DNA from: Pseudarthrobacter enclensis
GTDB lineage: Bacteria; Actinomycetota; Actinomycetes; Actinomycetales; Micrococcaceae
Direction of reading: 5' to 3'
Assembly: GCF_030811655.1 (NCBI RefSeq)
Contig: NZ_JAUSRE010000021.1
Location: 24,163-88,162 of the forward strand
Length of the DNA stretch: 64,000 nucleotides
Shown one piece after another: positions 10,239-18,084 of this stretch. The notes under the pieces were generated by a model. The model had not been told where the DNA came from. It searched no databases and saw only the letters and a list, made by a program, of their open reading frames with translations. The position numbers and the translations under genes are program-made. The first letter of the stretch is position 1. Each line of letters begins with the position of its first letter.

Positions 10239-13200
10239 CAGTTGGTCCATCCTTCTGCGTCATCACGTGTGAGGGCGAATACGACTGCCGCGGCTGTGGT
10301 GTGGGGCTTGACGTCGGCATACCGTTCTCTGATCGCGTCGATCTCACGGGCTTCTTCGTCGTCGAGTTCGTCCAGGCGGCGTTCCATCGCTTCGATGTCC
10401 CGGCGGCGTTGGCGCTGCTGGTCATCAGGCAGGAGCATTGCTGCGGCCTCTTCATCGGCGCGCCGCAGACGGGCGAGCGAGTCGCGGAGGTTCGTGCGGA
10501 ACGCCGCGAAGATGTCCCGTGCCCGCTGGACATCTGCTTCCTGGCGACGCGTGAGCTGTTCCAGGACGAGCTCGTGGCGGCGACCGGCGCGGGCCTGCAT
10601 GGATTCTTCGAGACGGACGCGCAGCGGGGCATCGGTTACGTTCCACAGGTCGCAGAGTTGGTCACGGACGCGCTCGTCCGCCAGTGCGATTTTCTCGCCG
10701 TCGAGTGCGTGGTCCAGGGCGGTTTCGGCTTTTTCCTCGGCCATTGCGCGGCGCCCATGCAGGCGGACACCGGCCAAGAAGACTTCCTCGTGGAGGCGGA
10801 TGCCGCCTCGCCCGACGAGGACCATGCGGGTGACTGCGGCGACAAATGATTCGGGCAGATCGTCCACCACGACGGCTGTCACGCGGCTGAGTGGTGAGTC
10901 GACGCTCCATAGTGATCGGCGCAAAAGACGCTGTGCCTTCTGCACGATTGGGTGTCCGAGGTGCACGTACACGAGTTCGTTGCGCCCGTCGGCGGCGTTG
11001 GGATCGAAGGTGATGGGCCGTAAGAATTCGGGCTTCAGACGTGTCGGCAAACCTTTGAGGGCTGCGCTCCATCCCGCCGAGAGGCTGGGCACATCGAATA
11101 CTTCGGCGTCAGTGACGTGATCGAAGTTGTGGTTGGGTGTGAGCGGCTGCTGGTGGTTGATCCGCAAGGCGGTGTCGACCACACGACGCAGGTTCGCTGG
11201 ATCCAGGTGCATCTCCGTGCGTGAGGCCTCGTAGCCCTGTTCAAGCTGTGTCAGCCGCGCGTTGAGCTCCATGCCGCCGGCCAGGGCTGTGTTGATGACG
11301 TTGTTCGTGTCCACTCCCTTTGCCTTGGAGCGCACGGGTGCACGCTTGCCGAAGTGGCGCTGGATCTCGTCACCAATCACTTGGTTGACCGAGCCGAGGT
11401 CCTGCTCGACGTTTGCGACCTTTCTCGCGACGCGGGCCATGAAGGAGGCATCCGCTGCGTAGACGGAGGATTCACTGGCCGGAGCGAAGTGGAAGACCAA
11501 AGGTTCCTGTTTCTGGCCGTACCGATCGATACGGCCGATACGCTGCTCCAAGCGCGACGGGTTGAACGGGATATCGAAGTTCACCAGCCGGTGGCAGTGC
11601 GTCTGGAGATCAATACCCTCGCCGGCCGCATCCGTGGCGAGCAGGAGCCGCACTGGTTCTTTATCGGGGTCCTCGGTGAACTGTGACCGGATGTACTCGC
11701 GGTCTTCGGGCGAGGTGGAGCCTTGGATGACCGCGAGCCTGTCCCCGTACCCGCGCTGGGTCAACACACGAGTCAACCAGTCGACAGTGTGTGCGTATTC
11801 GGTGAACACCACGACGCGGTCGGGCGAAAAGCCTTTGCCATCCGGACGGCATACGGAATCAAGGTACTTCAGCAACTCATCAAGCCGGGAGTCGGCGCGG
11901 GACTCGTAGCTCAGCCCCCAGTCCATGAGCGCATTCAGCTGGTGGGGTTCAGCGGCGACCAGCGGATCCGAGCCCTTCGATTCGCGAAGCCGCTCGGCCT
12001 CATCCTGCTCCCACAGACCCTCTTCCTCATCCGACTGCCCTTCTCCGAAGACGTCATCGTAGTCGTCGTCTGCCAGGCCTCGGCCGGCTTTGGAGCTGAT
12101 GTAGTGCGAGAGCGTCTGCCCGAACGCGAACGGGCTGGACAGGAACCGTTTCTTCAGCAGCATCGTGACGATGTCGCCGCTGGGTTTGGTGCCATTGGCC
12201 TTGGCGCTCTTGACGACGATCTGGTCCAAGAGCTCGAACATTTCCTGTTCGTCCTCGCGCGGGGTGTAGGACAGCGCGCTGACCTTGCGCTTCTTGAAGT
12301 CCTTGCCGGTCAGGTCACTCTTGAGGCGGCGGACGGTCACATCCTTGAGTGCCTTCGAATCCAGGAGCGCCCCGCGGGAGAAGCGCCTGGAATCGATCAT
12401 CTCCATCAGAGCCGTGAATGATTCCGGGTGCCCGTTGTGCGGGGTCGCCGAGAGGAAGAGCCGGTGTTCGCACCTTTCCGCGAGCTCCCTCACCGCCACG
12501 GTGCGCTGCGTGTCCACTGCGTACCCGCGGCCACCTGCGATTGCCGGGGGACTGGACGGGGCAACGTGGTGGGCCTCGTCGACCACGAGGATGTCGAATG
12601 CAAAGCGTTTCGCCGTCTTTGGGCTTTTCACTTGGGAATACACATCGCGCAGCAGCCGCTGGGAGCGGACGTGCGGTAACCACGCCATGCTCACAATGAC
12701 ACGCGGGAACATCAGGAACGGGTTGGCGTGCAGCCCGTGGGTGCGGCGCACCTGCGCCATCAGTTCAGAGTTGACGATAGTGAAGTCGAGCCCGAATTTG
12801 TCCCGCATCTCGTCTTGCCACTTCAGTGACAAGCTCGGAGGGCACACGATGACCGCTGTACGGGCACGGTGCCGCAGCAGCAATTCCTGGATTACCAAGC
12901 CAGCTTCGATGGTCTTTCCCAGGCCGACGTCGTCGGCCAGCAGCAGGTTGGTGCGAGGCGCGCCGAGCGCGCGGCGCAGCGGCTCAAGCTGGTACGCCTC
13001 GACATTCGCGCCCGACCAAAACGGAGCCTGGTAGCGGTTTGGGTCAGCACTGGTGACCGCACCCCATCGCATTGCGTCCACAAAGCCAGCCAGGGTGGTT
13101 GGGTCATCAAACTGCTCGGCGTAGATCGTCTCCGGCAGACCCTGAGCCGGGGTTACTGTGTGACCTACTTCGAGCTCCCACACGACTGACAGCTGTTCCC

Positions 13201-13384
13201 CAAGACGGTCCTCGTCCAGGGACTGTAAATCCACCACATGCGAAATCTGTGCCACCGACTCGTCGGCCGGGCTGCGAGGGAGTCCCTGTGCCTGGACATT
13301 GACCACGGCCCATGTTGACCCACGAACTTCGACGACCTGGCCGGGCTCCGGCAACGGCGGTGCGGCAACAGCAGATGTTGACAC
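10238..13384 (-). CDS. drmD: DISARM SNF2-type helicase DrmD
   Basis: This is a SNF2/RapA-like helicase of 1048 residues from a GTG at 13384 with AGGAG six bases upstream. An in-frame ATG at 13459 has no ribosome site. Walker A is LADDVGLGKT near residue 150, the DEAH box is VVDEAHH near residue 268 and motif III is FLSATPHNG. The C-terminal helicase motif is EQRIGRIDRYGQ. The last 200 residues are charged and predicted to be largely helical, perhaps coiled-coil. DrmD is the marker of class 1 DISARM. It is the first gene of the operon, so any regulatory site should lie just upstream. Confidence 0.92.
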   Translation of the reverse strand: MSTSAVAAPPLPEPGQVVEVRGSTWAVVNVQAQGLPRSPADESVAQISHVVDLQSLDEDRLGEQLSVVWELEVGHTVTPAQGLPETIYAEQFDDPTTLAGFVDAMRWGAVTSADPNRYQAPFWSGANVEAYQLEPLRRALGAPRTNLLLADDVGLGKTIEAGLVIQELLLRHRARTAVIVCPPSLSLKWQDEMRDKFGLDFTIVNSELMAQVRRTHGLHANPFLMFPRVIVSMAWLPHVRSQRLLRDVYSQVKSPKTAKRFAFDILVVDEAHHVAPSSPPAIAGGRGYAVDTQRTVAVRELAERCEHRLFLSATPHNGHPESFTALMEMIDSRRFSRGALLDSKALKDVTVRRLKSDLTGKDFKKRKVSALSYTPREDEQEMFELLDQIVVKSAKANGTKPSGDIVTMLLKKRFLSSPFAFGQTLSHYISSKAGRGLADDDYDDVFGEGQSDEEEGLWEQDEAERLRESKGSDPLVAAEPHQLNALMDWGLSYESRADSRLDELLKYLDSVCRPDGKGFSPDRVVVFTEYAHTVDWLTRVLTQRGYGDRLAVIQGSTSPEDREYIRSQFTEDPDKEPVRLLLATDAAGEGIDLQTHCHRLVNFDIPFNPSRLEQRIGRIDRYGQKQEPLVFHFAPASESSVYAADASFMARVARKVANVEQDLGSVNQVIGDEIQRHFGKRAPVRSKAKGVDTNNVINTALAGGMELNARLTQLEQGYEASRTEMHLDPANLRRVVDTALRINHQQPLTPNHNFDHVTDAEVFDVPSLSAGWSAALKGLPTRLKPEFLRPITFDPNAADGRNELVYVHLGHPIVQKAQRLLRRSLWSVDSPLSRVTAVVVDDLPESFVAAVTRMVLVGRGGIRLHEEVFLAGVRLHGRRAMAEEKAETALDHALDGEKIALADERVRDQLCDLWNVTDAPLRVRLEESMQARAGRRHELVLEQLTRRQEADVQRARDIFAAFRTNLRDSLARLRRADEEAAAMLLPDDQQRQRRRDIEAMERRLDELDDEEAREIDAIRERYADVKPHTTAAAVVFALTRDDAEGWTN

Positions 13385-13895
13385 GTATGCTCCTAGCTCC
13401 GTTGCTCCACCCCATACGAAACCCGCAACGTCGCAACGGTGACGCACGGGTGGATTCATCTAATCACTTCCCGTCTCTCCGCTAGACCGATTTCATGGAC
13501 TGCGACGTGTCAGGTAGTCGTTCGCAACAGAGGTGCACTAATGATCGACCAGTGTTCAGAGCTGATTTGGGCCACAAAGACTTGGCCCATGAGCGCGCTG
13601 CAACCTGGGCAGATAAAGGCACTGTAGGACTCCCCCTTGCCCTGGCTGCTGCGCTGTTCGATTCTCGCTTTGGATACCTTGGCACCAGATTGTGCGATCC
13701 AGGTATCAATTGCCCGGTGGAACATCGGGATGGTTTTCGTACCTTTTTGAGACCCACCTTGTTCTTCACAACCACTCCGGGTAGTCGCGCACGTATGCAG
13801 CTCCCCACGGACCCTTGTTTACACGCCAACTTCAGCGCACCTGACTCCTTGCCCTCTCTTAAACAGCAAAGACTGATAATTACGTCCAGACATAA
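13385..13895. other. Region upstream of the DISARM operon
   Basis: About 510 bases separate drmD from the par operon. A dyad made of CGTTGC (13400-13405) and two copies of GCAACG (13425-13430, 13433-13438) lies just upstream of the drmD start and could be an operator; this is inference. The rest is lower in GC. It holds no convincing gene except a weak small ORF on the minus strand, listed separately. No integrase or attachment site was recognised. Confidence 0.5.
13510..13725 (-). CDS. Possible small hypothetical protein or gene remnant
   Basis: This minus-strand reading frame of 71 residues contains FICPGCSALMGQVF, which looks protein-like with one CxxC pair. The frame stays open upstream for about 30 more codons (ELHTCATTRSGCEEQ) to a stop near 13818, without a good start codon. 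It could be a small zinc-ribbon protein or the decayed end of a larger gene. No ribosome site is visible. I do not recognise the family. Confidence 0.22.
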   Translation of the reverse strand: MFHRAIDTWIAQSGAKVSKARIEQRSSQGKGESYSAFICPGCSALMGQVFVAQISSEHWSIISAPLLRTTT

Positions 13896-14219
13896 TTATT
13901 TTTTAAGGCGATCCCTGACGGCTTCATCTAGGAAGTCGATGATCGAAAGTCCGTGCTCAGCCACATAGTCATCCATCTCGTCTCGGAGTTCGATTTCTAT
14001 CTTTGAGGAGAAGGGTTCCATCCGGCGTTTGCTCCGAGGGCGGCCCGGTCCGGGACGCCTGTTGGAGGATGATCGAGGAGCATCTTCCGACGGTTCGGGT
14101 GCCTGGGCACGCAAAGGTTCTGGAGCCTGCGCTTTCTTGCTGTCGCTTCGGGAGGTCAGAACATCGACCACGTCCGCAGCGGGTGCCTTGCGGATTGCTG
14201 ATTTTCTCTCTACTGGCAT
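13896..14219 (-). CDS. Plasmid partition ribbon-helix-helix protein (ParB-like)
   Basis: The product is 107 residues. A basic, proline-rich, disordered N-terminus (RRPGPGRPRSKRR) is followed by a C-terminal ribbon-helix-helix segment (SSKIEIELRDEMDDYVAEHG, then LSIIDFLDEAVRDRLKK). Its start overlaps the parA stop as TGATG, with GGAG eight bases upstream. In type Ib/III-like partition systems such small proteins bind the centromere and repress the operon, so I infer the same role here. It is not a classical large ParB. The likely binding sites are the repeats upstream of parA. Confidence 0.75.
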   Translation of the reverse strand: MPVERKSAIRKAPAADVVDVLTSRSDSKKAQAPEPLRAQAPEPSEDAPRSSSNRRPGPGRPRSKRRMEPFSSKIEIELRDEMDDYVAEHGLSIIDFLDEAVRDRLKK

Positions 14220-14989
14220 CAGTTGACTCCATCGATAAAGCGAGCATGTTCGACGAACTTTTCGGTCATGATTACAGCTCCCCTGCTGTTGAGCTTTGTA
14301 AGAGGCGCTCTCGAGCTGACCGAGTCCTGCATGGCAGTCCTGAGTGGAAGGTGGGGGCTCCTTACGTCCTGACCGTAGGCAGCCTCCAATTCGCCGATCT
14401 GGAAGGCATGCTCTCCGGTGAGGGGCGAACTGGTCTTGTTGATGATGATTCCCAGGAACTCAAGTGCCGGATTCAGGTGCGGTAGTGACTGCACCTTCTT
14501 CACTGTCTCCAGGAATTCGGTGACTCCTTTGACGGAGAAGGCCGCAGGCTCGGTTATAGCCAGGACTCGATCAGCCCAAATAAGGCCATTTAGCGTCAGA
14601 CGACCCAACGCGGGAGGAAGATCCAAAAGAATGTGATCGTATCCCGCCAATTCCTCGGCACCCCATGCGGCGGTCTTTAACCGCAGCTCGGGAGTCATGA
14701 GGCTTTCCGATTCCAGCCGCGCAAGCGATTCCGAGCTGGGAATGAGATCAATGCCAGGCCAGGAGGTCTCTGTGATGGCCTGGCCTAAAGTGCCGGCATC
14801 TCCCCCATATAGCACGTCGAAGATGTCGAACTCGCCTGAGCCTTCAAGTGCTTCGGTGACGTTAGCTTGAGGGTCCAGGTCAATTACCAGCACCTTCTTG
14901 CCAATCAACTTGAGACCAGTGGCAAGACCCAGTGTCACAGAGGTCTTACCGACTCCGCCCTTTCGGTTCCCTATCGCAGTTACTTTCAC
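14219..14989 (-). CDS. parA: ParA-family plasmid partition ATPase
   Basis: The product is 256 residues and starts at a GTG with GAGGTGA just upstream. It opens directly with the deviant Walker A box (IGNRKGGVGKTS, residues 6-17), followed by the Walker A' region VIDLDPQANVTEAL and Walker B DHILLDLPPALG. The lack of an N-terminal HTH makes it a short, type Ib-like ParA, which pairs with a small ribbon-helix-helix partner as seen here. It would move plasmid copies to daughter cells. Its upstream region carries the repeats expected of a centromere. Confidence 0.93.
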   Translation of the reverse strand: MKVTAIGNRKGGVGKTSVTLGLATGLKLIGKKVLVIDLDPQANVTEALEGSGEFDIFDVLYGGDAGTLGQAITETSWPGIDLIPSSESLARLESESLMTPELRLKTAAWGAEELAGYDHILLDLPPALGRLTLNGLIWADRVLAITEPAAFSVKGVTEFLETVKKVQSLPHLNPALEFLGIIINKTSSPLTGEHAFQIGELEAAYGQDVRSPHLPLRTAMQDSVSSRAPLTKLNSRGAVIMTEKFVEHARFIDGVN

Positions 14990-15053
14990 AAGTCACCTCA
15001 GTCGTAATTTATAAATCTATCCGTCTGCCCATCTATCCATCCGTCAATCAATC

Positions 15054-15079
15054 TATCTTTACGTCATGACGTATTTATC
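15054..15079. repeat. Direct repeat copy 1 with ACGTCATGACGT palindrome
   Basis: Identical to 15147-15172. The 12-bp palindrome lies at 15061-15072 and overlaps GACGTATTTAT at 15068-15078. It is a candidate binding site for the ribbon-helix-helix partition protein encoded at 13896-14219. Confidence 0.8.
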
Positions 15080-15146
15080 GCCGCTTGACCCGCAGCCATG
15101 GCACCGCGAGTCGAAGCAGGGGCATCTGTCTATCAATCTATCCGTC

Positions 15147-15172
15147 TATCTTTACGTCATGACGTATTTATC
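15147..15172. repeat. Direct repeat copy 2 with ACGTCATGACGT palindrome
   Basis: Identical 26-bp copy, 93 bp from copy 1. The palindrome is at 15154-15165 and GACGTATTTAT at 15161-15171. Spacing and identity suggest a functional pair, not chance. Confidence 0.8.
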
Positions 15173-15370
15173 TCGGCGAGTCGCCTCTGGAAAACGAAGC
15201 TACGGAAGGAGGAGCTTTCTCCGACCCAGCGCTACCGGGGAAGCGACAGTGAACTATCCCTGGGTAACGTGAGGCCCAGGGCTCGCCAACGCAATGCTGG
15301 GGGAGTGCCGAGGCTTTCAGGAACCGCATGAAGTTGGACAGACAGGTTTAGCACCGAGCTGTCAGGACAG

Positions 15371-15381
15371 ATAAATACGTC
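15371..15381. repeat. Inverted copy of the 11-bp ATAAATACGTC element
   Basis: ATAAATACGTC here is the reverse complement of the GACGTATTTAT found in the two 26-bp repeats. A further copy in the same orientation lies at 15624-15634. The two left copies and the two right copies therefore point toward each other. Confidence 0.7.
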
Positions 15382-15623
15382 TGGATTTATTCCATGTGCC
15401 GCTAACACAGACCCAGTACTCTGAGACGGCGACATTCAAGGGTAATTACGGGGGATGACGCATTCGATGAGCACGCATTTGGAGCGCCCCCCCCCGATTG
15501 AGCGGGGGATCGCCTTTGGAGTTGTCCGCTCTTCCAACCCGGGCGTTTCCGGATTCAAATGTCCGAGTGCATATCAGCTTTCGGAAAAGATCCGCGTCAT
15601 GCAGCTCTAGGGGCGGCGCAAGA

Positions 15624-15634
15624 ATAAATACGTC
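15624..15634. repeat. Fourth copy of the 11-bp ATAAATACGTC element
   Basis: Exact match to 15371-15381, 166 bp upstream of the end of the replication gene. It extends the repeat field from the parA promoter almost to the rep gene. Confidence 0.7.
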
Positions 15635-15799
15635 AAGATTGATTCTCCGCCTGCGCCTTTGCTTGACCGAGGGCAGTACAAGCTAAGGAAGCCCTGGGCT
15701 AATGTCCATAAGGCCGAATCGAAGTCCGAAGCAGTCAATATTGTTCCCGTTCGACATCGTAGAGATCCGCCTCTACTCCCTTCCCTGTCATGTTTCGCC

Positions 15800-17704
15800 T
15801 CAAGCTGCGTACCAGATTGCCGCATCGTCGGGTGGTAGCCAGTACTCGTCCCGTTCTGGGTCAAATAGGTCGGCCTTTTGTACCTGGGTGGTAAAAAACC
15901 GGTCTAGGTAGGCGTGCCAAGCAGCGCGTTCATGTCGGTTACGACTGATCTGTTCAAGGTAGTCATCCATGACACCTAGTCGTGCCGCGAGCATGCGCAG
16001 GTTGACTGTGGTCGTCTTCCAAGTGTGCCCTTGGCGTTGGATCATACCCAGGGCTTCCATCTCTGCCAGCGCTGCCGAGCATGCATTCCGGCTGACACCA
16101 GTAGCCCGCACGAGGTCCGCTGTGGTGGGAGCGTCCCGACCACGTTCAATAGCTTCATACACCAGCGCTGTGGCGTCGCCAAGCGCCCGGAAGACAGGAC
16201 GGATGGCGTGGATCTTTCCTTTTCGCCAGGATAATTCCCGAGCCAGTTGTTGATACTGCTCAGGGAGTTGGATGAGGTAAACGTCGGCGGTTTTGTGGCG
16301 TGCGTCCGCAACTTTGGTCAGGATGCCATCGGAGGCAGCAACCAAAACGGGCAGGAGCCGGGCGATCGTGACGTGGTGCTTTCCCATCGCGGCAGCAAGG
16401 GTTCGGCAACCAACATTGAGAACGTCAGTTTCCTTGGCTCTCATGTAGCCCAGTAGCCCACGAATCAGCAAACGAAGGCTAAGGCCCTGCCGGCCTCTGG
16501 CACGCAGTCTGTGGTCGACGACTGCGTAGAGAATATTTTCCAGGTCATTCACGAGCTGGTGCACACCGGCGCTACTGAGTTTGCCCGCCCCCCCTGTGGT
16601 TAAAGTCGGGCTTGTGTTGTTAATAGGGGCAGTCTTTTTCCTCTGTTTATGCGGGTCTCGTTTCTGCAGAACTTGGGTGGAGGTGAAGGACTGGGCTTTG
16701 GCCCACTCATAGGGCAGGAGTCGTGCCTGGCGTTGAGGGGTTCCATAGAGCGCTGCCAGCCCGGGGAACTGGCCAGTGAGTTCGTTCTCGACGTGTTGTA
16801 GGGACCAACCACAGGCGCTGAAGTGATTCAGTACAGCCATCCGAGCTTCGGATGGGCTCTTGTACCTAGCCGTGTCATACAGGCCGGTACGCGCCACCCT
16901 GCGCAGCGGAGACTCACTGGCCATGGTCAGTGAGAGCTGCGGCAAGAAACCATTTCGCTGTGAGGCCACACTCCTGGCAGCCCTGGCTTTGAGTGCACGT
17001 TTACGGGTTAGTTCCGGAGCCAGAGCGGCCCGAAGCTCCACCAGCGCAGAGGCCGGGTTGCGGCGGCGCAGGATGTCGTAGGCCTGGGAGAGTGGAGTGA
17101 CGAGGGTTTGATGGCCTCCGGCCTTGTGCACCGAACCAGGGACACGGATACATCCGTCCGTGATGTTCTGGTGAGGACTCGGGTCCAGGCTCGTCGCTGT
17201 CAGCGCCAGCGCTTCCACCAGCTCCCTGGCTTCGGCTGCGTCCATACGATCCCGCAGCGGGATGTAAACGTGCCGGCCACCACTGGGGGAGAAGTCCTCA
17301 ACAAAAAGCACCCCGCATGCCGACAACAACCGGCCCACCCGGGTAGCGTCCGCATCAACCACACCCTTGAGGGCCTTGGACGTGTCAAAATCCAAGCACA
17401 GCGTGGCAACACAGCCATCCGGCCCATGCACCATCACCGCCGCAGGACGCTCCGGAAGCGACCGTGTGATTTTCGGCGTGGCCCGCGGCCGCGGGTACTG
17501 GAATCGCGAACCAATCCACCGACCCAATCGGTACGAAGGTGCGCCAGCAATCATCGGAGCAAGGCTCCATGCCTCTTCTGGCTTCACATACGGCGCGACA
17601 CCCATAAGGGCATGCGTTGACGCCGATACCGGTTCCGGTACCATGGTGTGCAGTAGTTCCTTTCGAGGTAACACAAATGGCACCCACAGCGTGGGTGTTG
17701 TCAA
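15800..17704 (-). CDS. Plasmid replication protein with archaeo-eukaryotic primase motifs
   Basis: The product is up to 634 residues. The N-terminal third carries the motifs of an archaeo-eukaryotic (PrimPol-type) primase: LDFDTSK with acidic residues D105 and D107, then SGGRHVYIPL at 141-150 and RVPGSVHK at 187-194. The C-terminal third looks like two winged-helix domains (for example TTADLVRATGVSRNACSAAL). Position beside parA and the lack of another initiator suggest it starts plasmid replication. The open frame begins at TTG 17704. An ATG at 17644 has GAAAGGA 13 bases upstream and is an alternative, so the start is uncertain. The exact Rep family was not identified. Confidence 0.8.
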   Translation of the reverse strand: MTTPTLWVPFVLPRKELLHTMVPEPVSASTHALMGVAPYVKPEEAWSLAPMIAGAPSYRLGRWIGSRFQYPRPRATPKITRSLPERPAAVMVHGPDGCVATLCLDFDTSKALKGVVDADATRVGRLLSACGVLFVEDFSPSGGRHVYIPLRDRMDAAEARELVEALALTATSLDPSPHQNITDGCIRVPGSVHKAGGHQTLVTPLSQAYDILRRRNPASALVELRAALAPELTRKRALKARAARSVASQRNGFLPQLSLTMASESPLRRVARTGLYDTARYKSPSEARMAVLNHFSACGWSLQHVENELTGQFPGLAALYGTPQRQARLLPYEWAKAQSFTSTQVLQKRDPHKQRKKTAPINNTSPTLTTGGAGKLSSAGVHQLVNDLENILYAVVDHRLRARGRQGLSLRLLIRGLLGYMRAKETDVLNVGCRTLAAAMGKHHVTIARLLPVLVAASDGILTKVADARHKTADVYLIQLPEQYQQLARELSWRKGKIHAIRPVFRALGDATALVYEAIERGRDAPTTADLVRATGVSRNACSAALAEMEALGMIQRQGHTWKTTTVNLRMLAARLGVMDDYLEQISRNRHERAAWHAYLDRFFTTQVQKADLFDPERDEYWLPPDDAAIWYAA

Positions 17705-17755
17705 AAGTTCAGATCGTGTCCCGCCAAGAACTGGATCTGGACTTAATGCTTCCGA

Positions 17756-17780
17756 GAAGGCCCGCCTAGTGCGGGCCTTC
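17756..17780. terminator. Strong hairpin between the rep gene and the upstream small gene
   Basis: GAAGGCCCGC and GCGGGCCTTC form a perfect 10-bp stem with a 5-base loop, followed on the plus strand by CTCTTTT. The flanking genes both read on the minus strand, where the T-run is absent, so the direction in which it works is unclear. It may insulate the rep promoter. Confidence 0.6.
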
Positions 17781-17785
17781 CTCTT

Positions 17786-18016
17786 TTAAGAGGCGATACG
17801 GCCGATAGGCAGTTCCTCCTGGCCGCTAACGAATGTCATGTCGATAGCGGCGAGCTTTTCAGCAACGGCATGTGCGATGAACTCACTAGCCGACTGCCCT
17901 TGGTGATCTGCAACAGCGAACAACTTTTCTGCGTCTGCAACGGGGAGCCGGGTAGTCAGAACATGACGGTCCCCTTTAGAAGGGCGTCCTCCGCGTGCGC
18001 GTTTCTGAATTGCCAT
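17786..18016 (-). CDS. Small ribbon-helix-helix-like DNA-binding protein
   Basis: The product is 76 residues from an ATG at 18016; an upstream in-frame ATG at 18079 is less likely. It opens with a basic segment (MAIQKRARGGRPSKGDRH), then VLTTRLPVADAEKLFAVADH and GQSASEFIAHAVAEKLAAID, typical of MobC/CopG-like ribbon-helix-helix or plasmid accessory proteins. It could be a relaxosome accessory factor or a repressor of replication or transfer. It sits just upstream of the rep gene with a hairpin between them. Function beyond DNA binding is inference. Confidence 0.6.
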   Translation of the reverse strand: MAIQKRARGGRPSKGDRHVLTTRLPVADAEKLFAVADHQGQSASEFIAHAVAEKLAAIDMTFVSGQEELPIGRIAS

Positions 18017-18084
18017 GCCCCTCACGTTAGTTTCTGAAACGCTGGGGACCGGACATAAAGTACGGCGTGTCGGCTTCATCTCTT

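Larger units (their letters stand above)
14990..15799. other. Probable partition centromere and par promoter region
   Basis: This 810-bp gene-free stretch lies between parA and the replication gene and is AT-richer than its neighbours. From 15010 to 15060 and from 15126 to 15150 it has short pyrimidine-rich repeats of the ATCTATC/CGTCTATC type. A 26-bp direct repeat occurs at 15054-15079 and 15147-15172, each containing the perfect palindrome ACGTCATGACGT. An 11-bp element recurs four times across the region. The rest (15180-15360, 15440-15620) is GC-rich and shows no gene. Together these features suggest parS, the par promoter and perhaps part of the origin. Confidence 0.65.

Noticed and set aside
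15010..15172. Repeats upstream of parA as a CRISPR array
   Set aside because: Only two long repeats are present, with no regular spacers and no cas genes. Short pyrimidine repeats and palindromes next to parA fit a centromere better.
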